Assembly: GCA_947505245.1 (NCBI GenBank)
Contig: CANNIZ010000002.1
Location: 86,519 to 150,518, forward strand
DNA length: 64,000 nucleotides
Direction: 5' to 3'
From: Pseudomonadota bacterium
GTDB lineage: Bacteria > Myxococcota_A > UBA796 > GCA-2862545
Both the position numbers and the translations under genes were made by a program. The notes beneath the pieces are model-generated. The model saw only the letters and a list, made by a program, of their open reading frames with translations, had not been told where the DNA came from and searched no databases. Numbering within the stretch: position 1 is the first letter of the stretch; each line of letters opens with the position of its first letter. Shown piece after piece: positions 46,355 to 54,378 of the stretch.

Positions 46355-47275
46355 ATGCGGGACGTCACCGAAGCGCACTTCCTGCACCAGCGCCAGGGGC
46401 TGGAGCCGGTCTTTCGCCCGCCCGTTCAGAACCCCACGGCGATGGCGTGGATTCCTGGACGGGAGGAGCTTGTCGCGTGCGCGCGCGACGGGTCGATGCA
46501 CATCATCGATCCGGTGCTAGGCACGCGCGTCGCGCACAAGGATCTCGGTGAAGTCAACGTCCTGGCGCTCCACCCGGATCGCAAGCGTTGGCTGGGCCTG
46601 ACGCGCGACGGCGAGTGGATGGTGGGCCGGTTCGGTGGCGGGATCGAACACCGCGGAAAGACGGGCTTCGTCAGTGGACTTGAAGGCCTGTGGGTGGGCG
46701 ATTTCGCGGTGTACGTCGGAGACACCGCAAACCAGAAGAAGGTCGACGGGGTCATGGAGCCCGTTCGCGAGCTGGTCATCCTCCAGGACGGCGTTCAGAA
46801 GGCTCGAATCGAAGTTCCCGCGCGCGTCATGCCCCTGCAGGGCGAGAACAACAAGCTCCTGCTCGCGCGCTCGAACCAGGCCGGGCTCGAGGTCGTGAAG
46901 TTCGGCAAGGAGATCAAGTTCGCTGACATCCCCGGCACCCAGCACCGCCTGAAGCCCTGCGGCGCGTTCGTGCTCGGCTTCACGTCCACCGGGGTGGCGA
47001 TCTGGAGCCGCGCCGGCGGGTCGCCGCGGTCGATGCGCCTGCCGGACCTGACCACCGGAGACATCCACACCTCCGGCGCGTTCCTCGGCCTCGGCACGCG
47101 CACCGGCGCCGTCGCGCTCGCGATCGTGAACAAGCTCGACGCCCGCGCCCGCCCGCACCTCGTCAAGGCGTTCGATCAGCCCGTGTCCGCGCTGGCGTTC
47201 AGCGATCGCGGCCGCTGGCTCGCCACCGGCGCCGAGAGCCTGCAGGTGTGGACCTGGGAAGACGCGGAGGAGTAG
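46355..47275 (+). CDS. WD40/beta-propeller-like protein
   Basis: ATG 46355, 11 bases after purF, gives 306 residues. Repeated patterns (MAWIPGREELVACARDGSMHIIDP, VLALHPDRKRWLGLTRDGEWMVGRFG, VSALAFSDRGRWLATGAESLQVWTWED) are WD40-like blades. There is no signal peptide, so a cytoplasmic scaffold is likely. Partner unknown. It may be co-transcribed with purF. Confidence 0.8.
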   Translation: MRDVTEAHFLHQRQGLEPVFRPPVQNPTAMAWIPGREELVACARDGSMHIIDPVLGTRVAHKDLGEVNVLALHPDRKRWLGLTRDGEWMVGRFGGGIEHRGKTGFVSGLEGLWVGDFAVYVGDTANQKKVDGVMEPVRELVILQDGVQKARIEVPARVMPLQGENNKLLLARSNQAGLEVVKFGKEIKFADIPGTQHRLKPCGAFVLGFTSTGVAIWSRAGGSPRSMRLPDLTTGDIHTSGAFLGLGTRTGAVALAIVNKLDARARPHLVKAFDQPVSALAFSDRGRWLATGAESLQVWTWEDAEE

Positions 47276-47298
47276 GGACCGTCGCCTTCGAGGTTGGG

Positions 47299-47494
47299 GA
47301 GCCAGCCGCCTCGGATTTCGTAGATCCCCGACCCAGTGGCATCGAATTTCGCCGACGCGATCGACCCTCGGGAACTCACGGCGTTTGCTCGTTCGTCCAC
47401 ATCACGCGACGACGGAAATCATGGTCGAATTCGCTTCAAAACGAAACTCGACGAGGCTGGCTCCGGCATTCGCGAAACTTGAGGGGCCTCGCTC
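47299..47494. repeat. 196-bp palindromic four-arm element, copy B
   Basis: Arms begin at 47299, 47330, 47442 and 47473, exactly the spacing of copy A (31 bp, 112 bp, 31 bp) and the same 196-bp total. Arms share GAGCCAGCCGCCTCGGATTTCG-like sequence, here more diverged (inner left starts GACCCAGTGG). The 90-bp centre is only loosely alike between copies. Conserved length with diverged centre points to a selected structure or a mobile element. It lies in the gap between the propeller gene and a Uma2 gene. Confidence 0.85.
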
Positions 47495-47526
47495 CCGTCA
47501 GACGGAGCGTGTCCCCATGGAGACGC

Positions 47527-48102
47527 CTAGCGGACGGCCTCGAACATCGCGGCGAGGGCGATTCGAACGTCGGGGAAGGCGGCGATCACCAGGGAACCGT
47601 CGGCCTCGATCACCTCACAGGTCGCGTAGGCGTCGCCTGCGGGCTGGCGATAGACCTCCACCCGACGGCGCGCGAGGTCCACGATCCAGTACTCCGGGTA
47701 CCCGCTCTCGGCATAGAGTTCGCGCTTGGCAAGCCGATCGTAGCGAAGCGAGCTGTCCGAGACCTCGATCACCAGGTGGGGCGCGCTCGGGTGGTCATCG
47801 AGCGCCTCGATCGGCACCACAGCGAGGTCCGGCTCGGGCTCGGAATGGTCGATGGCCACAAGTGGAAGCTGGCAACGGACGTCCGCCCGACGGCCCAAGG
47901 CCTCGAACAGCAATCGCGTAAGGTTCTGGATAACGCGCGCGTGCGGCTGGTTTTGCGGCGACATCTCGACGATCACCCCCCGGATGAGCTCCGCGCGACG
48001 GCCCACGAACGCGCCCGAGTCGATCATGGCCCGCCAGGTCGCTCGGTCGATCGGGAACACACGGCGTTCCGGGAACTCTTCGATGATGGCGTGAAGGGAC
48101 AT
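47527..48102 (-). CDS. Uma2 family (DUF820) endonuclease-like protein
   Basis: The 191-residue product has the Uma2/DUF820 pattern: LIRGVIVEMSPQNQPHARVIQNL, SEPEPDLAVVP, LVIEVSDSSLRYDRLAKRELYAESGYPEYWIVD and RRVEVYRQP. The Asp, Glu and Lys in these motifs form a PD-(D/E)XK-like nuclease centre. The family is abundant in cyanobacteria and some myxobacteria; biological roles are unclear. It begins 33 bases after the palindromic element ends, reading towards it. Confidence 0.9.
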   Translation of the reverse strand: MSLHAIIEEFPERRVFPIDRATWRAMIDSGAFVGRRAELIRGVIVEMSPQNQPHARVIQNLTRLLFEALGRRADVRCQLPLVAIDHSEPEPDLAVVPIEALDDHPSAPHLVIEVSDSSLRYDRLAKRELYAESGYPEYWIVDLARRRVEVYRQPAGDAYATCEVIEADGSLVIAAFPDVRIALAAMFEAVR

Positions 48103-48145
48103 CCCGCCTCCAGCTTCATCTTAACCGATGCCACCGAGCCCACGT

Positions 48146-48904
48146 TCAATACCGGGACGACAACCCGCCATCGACCGGCAACACCGCCCCGTTCAGGTAG
48201 AACCCCTCCGCCGCGATGAACCGCACCAGCCGCGCGACGTCTTCGGCCGTGCCGACGCGTCCCATCGGGATGCGCTTCGCGAGCCTCGCGCGCAGGTCGT
48301 CGTCGTAGGACTCGGGCCAAACGACCTGCCCGGGGCTCACCCCGACCGTGCGCACGCGCGGCGCCAATTCCACGGCCATGGCGCGCACGAGCATGACGAG
48401 ACCGGCCTTGCTCACCGAGTAGTGCGCGTAGCCCGACACCGGCCGCTCGGCGCCGATGTCGCACAGGTGTACGACGCAGCCGCCCTGTCCCTCGGGGCCG
48501 CCGAAATCGGCCGCGACGCCGCGCTCCAACAGCGGCAGCAGCCCGCGCGAGATCAGGAACGGCGCGCGAAGGTTCACCGCGAGCATCGCGTCCCACGCGG
48601 CGGCGTCGATCTGCTCGAACGGCAGCGGGTCGAACCGCGACGCGTTGTTCACCAGCAGGTGGACGCGATCCCAGCGCGCCTTCACCGCGTCGACGAGCGA
48701 CGTGCAGCCGACCTCGTCGTCGAGCGCGGCCGCGACGACGAAGGTCTCGGCGCCGTGCTCGGCGCAGGCGCGGGCGACCGCGTCGGCGGCGTCTGCCTGG
48801 GAGCGGTGGTGGATGGCGACGTCGAACCCGCTGCGGGCGAGCTCGATGGCGATGGCGCGCCCTACGCGGGCGGCGGCTCCGGTGACGACGGCACGTGGGC
48901 GCAT
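48146..48904 (-). CDS. Short-chain dehydrogenase, pteridine reductase/FolM-like
   Basis: This 252-residue SDR from ATG 48904 has the cofactor motif TGAAARVGRAIA, NNASRF and the YSVSK active site (AHYSVSKAGL). The Arg in the glycine motif and the HHRSQ at the end of strand 2 favour NADPH and recall pteridine reductase and FolM-type dihydrofolate/dihydromonapterin reductases. The C-terminal VDGGLSSRY is typical of SDRs. Substrate is uncertain. Confidence 0.85.
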   Translation of the reverse strand: MRPRAVVTGAAARVGRAIAIELARSGFDVAIHHRSQADAADAVARACAEHGAETFVVAAALDDEVGCTSLVDAVKARWDRVHLLVNNASRFDPLPFEQIDAAAWDAMLAVNLRAPFLISRGLLPLLERGVAADFGGPEGQGGCVVHLCDIGAERPVSGYAHYSVSKAGLVMLVRAMAVELAPRVRTVGVSPGQVVWPESYDDDLRARLAKRIPMGRVGTAEDVARLVRFIAAEGFYLNGAVLPVDGGLSSRY

Positions 48905-48913
48905 TTGCGCATC

Positions 48914-50143
48914 CTACCCCCGCGCGGCTCCGAGCTTCGCGCTCAACGCGAACAGCACGACGAGGGACGCGAATTTCGCCTCCTGAACGACGAACTCGAG
49001 CCACCACGAGATCCGGATCGCCTCGATCGCGACCGTCTTCACGACGGCGAGGTCGAGCCCCCACACGGCGGCCGCGAGCGCGAACGGCGCTGCAAACCAC
49101 CGCGACAGGCGGCCCTCGACCAGCGCCATGCCGATGACGACGACGGCCGGCAGCGCCCACACGAGGTGATGCTCATACGTGTACACCGGCACGAGCAGCA
49201 TGAGCACCGCGATCGCCGCGACCTGCGCGACGCGCTGGACCTCGTCGGTCGCGGTCCGGAACGCGAACATCGTGCCCGCGAGCATCATGAGCGCGGTGCC
49301 GGCCGACAACACGCGCGCCACCACCCGGAGGTCGCCGAAGCCCGGGAAGATCTGCGCGTACAGGTTCGGGATCGAGTGGTTGCCGAACAGGGTGATCGGC
49401 ACGATCAGGCCGTTGTAGTCGCCGGTCCCAAAGCCTGGGAGGACGCGCCGGTAGAAGCGCCACTGGTGCGCGAGGTCGAGCAGCGGCAGCGTAGCCAAGG
49501 ACGCGAAGATCGCGGTGACGATCGCGGCGAGCACGGCCTTGTAGCGACCCTGCACCAGCCAATGCAGCACGAACAGCGCGGGGCTCATCTTCCACATACA
49601 CGCCACGCCCAGCAGCGCGCCGGCGCCGACCTCGCTGCGCTCCGCACGCGCGGACCACAAGCCGAGGAGCGTCACCGCGAGCACGACGAGGTTCGCCTGC
49701 CCCATGCGCAGGTTGTCCGCGAACGCCGAGCAGAGCGCCACCGCGACCATCACCAGCGCCGGCGCCCACCGGCCGAGCGGCCGCGTCAGCGCCACGGTCG
49801 CGCCGATCGCCGCCACCGCAGCGACCTCGGAGATCCAGAACCAGACCTTGTACGCGACGTCGAGCGAGGTGTACGGCGACCACGCGACGAGCAGCAGGAA
49901 CGGCGGCGGGTAGAAGTACGGGTTGATCGGGATGTGACGCCCGTCGACCCGCGCGCGACGCGCCAGCGCCGGCGTGTTGTACGGATCACCACGCTCTTTC
50001 GCCGCCACGGCCGCGTAGTGGTACGAGGCGAAGTCCTTGCCGCCGTGGATCGCCAGCGCGTCCTGCCAGGCGAACCCGACAGACACGCCGTGCGCCAGGG
50101 CCCCCGCCGTGACCACCGCAGCGAGCAGCCGGCGCGTGTTCAT
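48914..50143 (-). CDS. Multi-pass glycosyltransferase, GT87/DUF2029-like
   Basis: ATG 50143 overlaps the Rieske stop (ATGA), giving 409 residues with about nine to ten membrane helices. The first loop has the acidic KDFASYHYAAVAAKERGDPY typical of GT-C mannosyltransferases that use polyprenyl-phosphate sugar donors, followed by PYFYPPPFLLLV. Products are lipoglycans or glycolipids on the outer side of the inner membrane. The acceptor is unknown. It forms an operon with hemE and the Rieske protein, an odd grouping. Confidence 0.82.
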   Translation of the reverse strand: MNTRRLLAAVVTAGALAHGVSVGFAWQDALAIHGGKDFASYHYAAVAAKERGDPYNTPALARRARVDGRHIPINPYFYPPPFLLLVAWSPYTSLDVAYKVWFWISEVAAVAAIGATVALTRPLGRWAPALVMVAVALCSAFADNLRMGQANLVVLAVTLLGLWSARAERSEVGAGALLGVACMWKMSPALFVLHWLVQGRYKAVLAAIVTAIFASLATLPLLDLAHQWRFYRRVLPGFGTGDYNGLIVPITLFGNHSIPNLYAQIFPGFGDLRVVARVLSAGTALMMLAGTMFAFRTATDEVQRVAQVAAIAVLMLLVPVYTYEHHLVWALPAVVVIGMALVEGRLSRWFAAPFALAAAVWGLDLAVVKTVAIEAIRISWWLEFVVQEAKFASLVVLFALSAKLGAARG

Positions 50144-50625
50144 CGGCGCTGAGCGAGCCCGTCGTCGTGCTCGCCGCCGCGCGCGTCGGTTCCGCCAGTC
50201 TTTCGGGGCCCCACCCACACGAAGCCGTCGCGCTCGCGGACCTCGTAGGTTGCGAGCTTGCGGCCCTTGCGGGACAGGCATGACCCGTCGCGCACGTCGT
50301 ACCGCCAGTCGTGGTACGGGCAGGTCACGATGTTGCCGGCGACGCGCCCCTCACCGAGCGGACCGTCTTCGTGCAGGCACGCGTTGTCCACGGCGAACAG
50401 GCCCTCTTCGGTGCGGAACACCGCCACCGTGTTCGGCCCCACGGCGGACTGCCGCGCGCGACCGACGACGACGTCGCCTTCCGGCGCGACGGCGATGTAC
50501 CCGTCCGCGTCGGGGGCAGGAAGCACCACGGAAGGCGGCGCGAGGGGCGCCTCCGCTTCAGGCGCCGGCGCGGCCCCCATGCGAAACGGCTTCGACAGCA
50601 GGCGCTTCAGGAACGAGCGGACCAC
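50140..50625 (-). CDS. Rieske [2Fe-2S] domain protein
   Basis: GTG 50625 lies inside the end of hemE (19-base overlap), giving 161 residues. After an Ala/Pro linker, a Rieske domain carries both ligand pairs: ACLHEDG (Cys-x-His) and CPYHDW (Cys-x2-His). No membrane helix or oxygenase domain is present, so it looks like a small soluble ferredoxin-like Rieske protein, as in NirD or dioxygenase ferredoxins. Its place directly after hemE may mean a role in heme or iron-linked redox steps (inference). Confidence 0.9.
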   Translation of the reverse strand: MVRSFLKRLLSKPFRMGAAPAPEAEAPLAPPSVVLPAPDADGYIAVAPEGDVVVGRARQSAVGPNTVAVFRTEEGLFAVDNACLHEDGPLGEGRVAGNIVTCPYHDWRYDVRDGSCLSRKGRKLATYEVRERDGFVWVGPRKTGGTDARGGEHDDGLAQRR

Positions 50626-51620
50626 TTCTTCACCTCGTCTACCATCGCCTCCACGCCCGTAATCGGCGCGTCGGGCTGGATCCCGTGGCCGAGGTTGAAC
50701 ACGTGCCCGCGCCCGCCACCGGCGTCGAGGATGCCGCGCACGCGGCGGCGGATCTCGTCGGGGGGCGCGTATAGCAGCGCCGGGTCCATGTTGCCCTGCA
50801 CCGGGATGTCGCCGAGGCGCTTGCGAGCGGCCCCAAGCTCCACGCGCCAGTCGAGGCCGATGCAGTCCGCCCCCGTCGACTTCAGGTGGTCCAAGAACGG
50901 GGCCGAGTCCTTCGTGTAGTAGATGCGCGGAGCGCTCTTCACGCGGGCGAACGCGCGCGTGGCGGCGGGGAGCGCGAAGCGGACGTAGTCCTCGGGGGTC
51001 AGCGCGCCCGCCCAGGTGTCGAACATCTGCACCGCGGCGGCGCCGGCCTGGCCCTGCGCTTCGAGCAGGTCACCGACGATGTCCGCGAGGAGGTCGAGCA
51101 CCTTCGTCGCGAGCGCGGGCTCCTGCCAGAGGAACCGCTTGGCGACGGTCCACTCGCGCGAGCCAGAGCCCTCGATCAGGTAGCAGAGCAGCGTAAACGG
51201 CGCGCCTGCGAAGCCGAGGATCGGCACGTCCGGGCGCGCGGCGCGGAACCGGCGGATCGTCTCCGCGGCCCACGGCAGCGCCTGGTTCACGTCAGGGCGC
51301 AGCAGGGCGTGTACGTCCGCCGAGGTGCGCACGGGGTCGACCTTCGGCCCCCCCCCGCCTTCGAACGTCACCGTGCGGCCCATGGCCTCGAGCACCACGA
51401 GGATGTCCGAGAACACGATCGCCGCGTCCAAACCGAAGCGATCGATCGGCTGCAGCGTGACCTCGAGCGCGAGGTCCGGGTTGTGGCAGAGGTCCAGGAA
51501 CGTCGCGCGCTTGCGCACCTCCCGGTACTCCGGCAGGTAGCGGCCGGCCTGGCGCATGAACCAGACGGGCGGGCGGTCAGTGGGCTCGTTTCGAAGCGTA
51601 CGGGCGATGCGGTCGTTCAT
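50607..51620 (-). CDS. hemE: Uroporphyrinogen decarboxylase
   Basis: The 337-residue protein from ATG 51620 shows the HemE signatures RPPVWFMRQAGRYLPEYRE near the N-terminus (with the substrate-binding arginines), FSDILVVLEAMG, GFAGAPFTLLCYLIEG and NLGHGI near the end. It turns uroporphyrinogen III into coproporphyrinogen III in the cytoplasm. Length is normal. It overlaps the Rieske gene downstream. hemB is 40 kb away. Confidence 0.97.
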   Translation of the reverse strand: MNDRIARTLRNEPTDRPPVWFMRQAGRYLPEYREVRKRATFLDLCHNPDLALEVTLQPIDRFGLDAAIVFSDILVVLEAMGRTVTFEGGGGPKVDPVRTSADVHALLRPDVNQALPWAAETIRRFRAARPDVPILGFAGAPFTLLCYLIEGSGSREWTVAKRFLWQEPALATKVLDLLADIVGDLLEAQGQAGAAAVQMFDTWAGALTPEDYVRFALPAATRAFARVKSAPRIYYTKDSAPFLDHLKSTGADCIGLDWRVELGAARKRLGDIPVQGNMDPALLYAPPDEIRRRVRGILDAGGGRGHVFNLGHGIQPDAPITGVEAMVDEVKKWSARS

Positions 51621-51657
51621 CGAACCCCGGTAACGCGGGTTGCGGTGGGCGCCGAGG

Positions 51658-52857
51658 CTACGGACAGGCGTCGTTCTCGGCGCCCGGCGTCCCGAGGTCG
51701 CCGGCCGACAGCGGGCTCGTCTGGAAGCACCAATTCGCGAAGTCGTCGTTGTCTTCGGGCGTCATGTGGTCAGGCGACAGGCCGATCGCCGCGCCCGACG
51801 CGACCCACGTGCTTCCGTACTCGAGCCGATCGATCTCCGTCCCGTCGGGCTTGGACAACACGACCTCGTCCGGCACGTTCGCGAGCGCGAGCCCGTCCAC
51901 CGTCACCCGGTCGAAGAACGCGTCGCACTCAACGCCGCCGTTCTCGTTGGGATCGAGGCTCGCGCACAACACCACGTACCCGTGCGGCTCGACGTGGATC
52001 GCGCCGGTGAGCGTGTACTGGTCCGTGTCCAGGTCGTGGAAGCTGTACCCGCCGATGTCGAGCCAGCGCTCGCCCGTGTTGTACAGCTCGACCCACTCCC
52101 CCACCACGTCGTCCGTCGCGTCCGGGTTGATCATCAGCTCGGAGAAGATCACCTCGCCCGGGAGCGGATCATCGGTCGGGGGGTCCTGCACCTCGCCGAC
52201 GGTGACCACGATCGAGTCCGTGCCCACCTCGCTGTCGAGGTCCGTCGCGGACAGCACGATCGTATGCGTGCCTTCGGACAGCGCGTCCGTGGTGACGAAC
52301 GAAAGGCCGCCCCCGCTCGACGCGCCGTCGATCAGGCCGTCGATCGACGACGTCCAGGAGAACACAAGGTCGTTCGCGTCGTCGTTCGCGTCGGTGGCCT
52401 GGCCGGTGAACGTGATCGAATCCGTCGCGGTGAACACGCTGGCGTCGTCCGGCGCGGTGATCTCGACGAGCGGCGGAGCGCTCGGGGACACGAGCTCGAT
52501 CTCAGCCCGCGCGGTAGCGGAGTTCGCGTCGGAGTCCGTCACCGTGAGCGTGATCTGGTGCGTGCCGATCGGCACGTCGAGCAGGTCCCACGCGGACGCA
52601 ACGTCGCCCTCCGCGTTGGGGGCAAAGCTCGGCAGGGGCAGATCGTCCACCTGCCACAAGATGGTGAGCGTCTCCGCCGCATCGGGGAGGTCGTCCACGT
52701 GACCCTGGAGCGCGACGGTGCGCCCGTCTGCGAGCAGGATGTCACCGTCCTGGGGGGACAGGATCCCGACGGTAGGCGGCTGCCGGATCAGGTTCACGTC
52801 GTTGTCGTTCTTGCACGCGACGAGCGTCACGAGCGGCAACCAGCGAATCGAACGCAC
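51658..52857 (-). CDS. Lipoprotein with Ig-like region and lamin-tail domain
   Basis: This 399-residue lipoprotein (signal WLPLVTLVAC) has two Ig/PKD-like repeats (PPTVGILSPQDGDI to ITLTVTDSD; PLVEITAPDDASVF to IVLSATDLDSE). A lamin-tail (LTD) domain follows (GEVIFSELMINPDATDDVVGEWVELYNTGERWLDIGGYSF). LTD domains are common in secreted bacterial proteins and are thought to bind surfaces or nucleic acids. It probably sits on the cell surface. It is divergent from the gene at 52941. Confidence 0.88.
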   Translation of the reverse strand: MRSIRWLPLVTLVACKNDNDVNLIRQPPTVGILSPQDGDILLADGRTVALQGHVDDLPDAAETLTILWQVDDLPLPSFAPNAEGDVASAWDLLDVPIGTHQITLTVTDSDANSATARAEIELVSPSAPPLVEITAPDDASVFTATDSITFTGQATDANDDANDLVFSWTSSIDGLIDGASSGGGLSFVTTDALSEGTHTIVLSATDLDSEVGTDSIVVTVGEVQDPPTDDPLPGEVIFSELMINPDATDDVVGEWVELYNTGERWLDIGGYSFHDLDTDQYTLTGAIHVEPHGYVVLCASLDPNENGGVECDAFFDRVTVDGLALANVPDEVVLSKPDGTEIDRLEYGSTWVASGAAIGLSPDHMTPEDNDDFANWCFQTSPLSAGDLGTPGAENDACP

Positions 52858-52940
52858 TCACACCTCCGAGGGGTCGTTTCCAACTGCCGCACCATACCCG
52901 CTGCTGTGCGCCGATGGCACAGCGCAATACAACGAGGTGC

Positions 52941-53444
52941 ATGTGGGCGACGTGGCTGCTCGGAACAGCGCTGGCGGCCTCGGGGCTCGCCGACCAACGC
53001 GCAGGCGCCTGGGCAGACGCGCACGCGGGCCTCGGCGTCGGAGGCGCGCCCGCGGGTGTTGGCTTCGGAACAGACTCGTCCGTCGGCGTGTGGTCGGGCC
53101 GGTACGACCCGGACTACGCGCTCGGTCGGTACGTCGGCGTCGGGCTGGGCCTGCGAACCGGCCCCGACGGCCTGCTCGCCGGCATGCTCGAGGTGCGGCG
53201 CGGCGTGGATCTGCTGATCGTCGGACTCCACGGGTTCGGCGCGGCCGGCTGGGACCTCGGCGCCGGCGCACCGCTCGCTGAGATCGGGCTCGGCGTGAAG
53301 GCCCGCGTCCGGCCAACCGGGCGATTCGTTGGCTGGGAGCTTCGCCTCCGGGGCGGAGCCGAGTTCGCTGACACCGTGCGTCCCGTCGGCTGCGTCACGC
53401 TCGGCGCCGCGTTCGCCGCCCCGTGGCGCCGTACGGCGAGGTAG
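52941..53444 (+). CDS. Hypothetical exported protein, outer-membrane-like
   Basis: ATG 52941 is preferred because GAGG lies just upstream and a signal peptide begins there (MWATWLLGTALAASGLADQRAGAWA); an ATG at 52914 would add nine residues. The 167-residue product is Gly-rich with alternating strands (YVGVGLGLRTGPDGLLAGMLEVRRG, LLIVGLHGFGAAGWDLG, GWELRLRGGAEF), as in small outer-membrane beta-barrels. Family unknown. It is nine bases upstream of the SurA-like gene. Confidence 0.7.
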   Translation: MWATWLLGTALAASGLADQRAGAWADAHAGLGVGGAPAGVGFGTDSSVGVWSGRYDPDYALGRYVGVGLGLRTGPDGLLAGMLEVRRGVDLLIVGLHGFGAAGWDLGAGAPLAEIGLGVKARVRPTGRFVGWELRLRGGAEFADTVRPVGCVTLGAAFAAPWRRTAR

Positions 53445-53452
53445 CATCAACC

Positions 53453-53950
53453 ATGTGGTTCGCGCTGCTGTTCATGGGTTCCGCGCACGCCGAGGTGATC
53501 GACCGCGTCGTCGCGATCGTCGAGGAGCAGCTGATCACCAGCTCCGACGTCACGCTCGAAGCCGACCTCTCCCGCATCGATTCCTCGCCCGTCCCGTTCT
53601 GGACGCGCGGGCACGGAGAGCCGCTGCATCGCCTGGTCGACGCGGCGGTGATCCGCGAGATCGCTCACGACGTGGCGTTGTACCGGCCCTCGGACGAGCA
53701 GATCGGCGCGCGGGTGACGGCGATGCGCGAGCGCTTCGCCGATCGCGGCGCCTGGCAGGTATTCCTCCGCGAGCGCGGGCTCGATGAAGACGCGCTGCGA
53801 GCCGTGATGGAGCGGCGCATGGTGGTCGAGGCCTACCTGCTGCGGAACATCGCGGTGGCCCCAAAGGACGAGGACACCTTCGTCGCAGCCGTGGACGCGC
53901 TGCTCGCGCCCTGGGAGGACCGCCTGAGCATCCGCGAGGTCGCTCCGTGA
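53453..53950 (+). CDS. SurA N-terminal-like periplasmic chaperone without PPIase domain
   Basis: ATG 53453 gives 165 residues with a signal peptide (MWFALLFMGSAHA). The mature start EVIDRVVAIVEEQLITSSDVTLEADL matches the SurA/PpiC N-terminal chaperone domain, followed by helical LVDAAVIREIAHDVALYRPSDEQIGARVTAMRERF. No parvulin domain follows, so it would act only as a chaperone for outer-membrane proteins or have another use. Its stop overlaps the next start (GTGA). Confidence 0.8.
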   Translation: MWFALLFMGSAHAEVIDRVVAIVEEQLITSSDVTLEADLSRIDSSPVPFWTRGHGEPLHRLVDAAVIREIAHDVALYRPSDEQIGARVTAMRERFADRGAWQVFLRERGLDEDALRAVMERRMVVEAYLLRNIAVAPKDEDTFVAAVDALLAPWEDRLSIREVAP

Positions 53951-54378
53951 TCGTGCGGCCCGCGCGGGCCGAAGATGCCGCGAGGATCGCCGCCCTCGAA
54001 GGCGACCTCTCGCCCGCGCAGGTCGCGGAGACCCTCGCGCTGCCCACCACGGTCGCGCTCGTCGCCGAAGCGGACGGACACCTCGTCGGACACGTGCTCG
54101 CGTCGGCCGTGGCCGATGAGGGCGAGATCTTGTGGATCACTGTCGACCCGCTCCGCAGACGCGGAGGCACCGCCCAGCGCCTGCTGGCCGCGGTCGACGA
54201 CGTGTGGAAAACGCGCGGGGTCACGCAGGCCTGGCTCGAGGTGAGGCCCGACAACGCCGCGGCCCGGGCGCTGTACCTCGGGCTCGGCTGGGCCGAGCAC
54301 GGCGTGCGAAGGGCGTACTACCGCGACGGCAGCGACGCCCTGCGGATGCGCAAGGCCCGGCTCGCTACGACGCCTTGA
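53947..54378 (+). CDS. GNAT N-acetyltransferase, RimI-like
   Basis: GTG 53947 overlaps the upstream stop, giving 143 residues. The GNAT fold is complete: VGHVLASAVADEGEILWITVDPLRRRGGTAQRLLAAV (acetyl-CoA loop RRRGGTA) and AWLEVRPDNAAARALYLGLGWAEHGVRRAYYRD. It most resembles RimI, which acetylates the N-terminus of ribosomal protein S18, but RimI-like proteins have varied targets. Its 3' end overlaps the convergent gene by 14 bases. Confidence 0.85.
   Translation: MIVRPARAEDAARIAALEGDLSPAQVAETLALPTTVALVAEADGHLVGHVLASAVADEGEILWITVDPLRRRGGTAQRLLAAVDDVWKTRGVTQAWLEVRPDNAAARALYLGLGWAEHGVRRAYYRDGSDALRMRKARLATTP

Noticed and set aside
48128..50152. Long plus-strand open frame (674 codons)
   Set aside because: Antisense to the SDR and GT87-like genes, which have clear motifs; composition is typical of a shadow frame.
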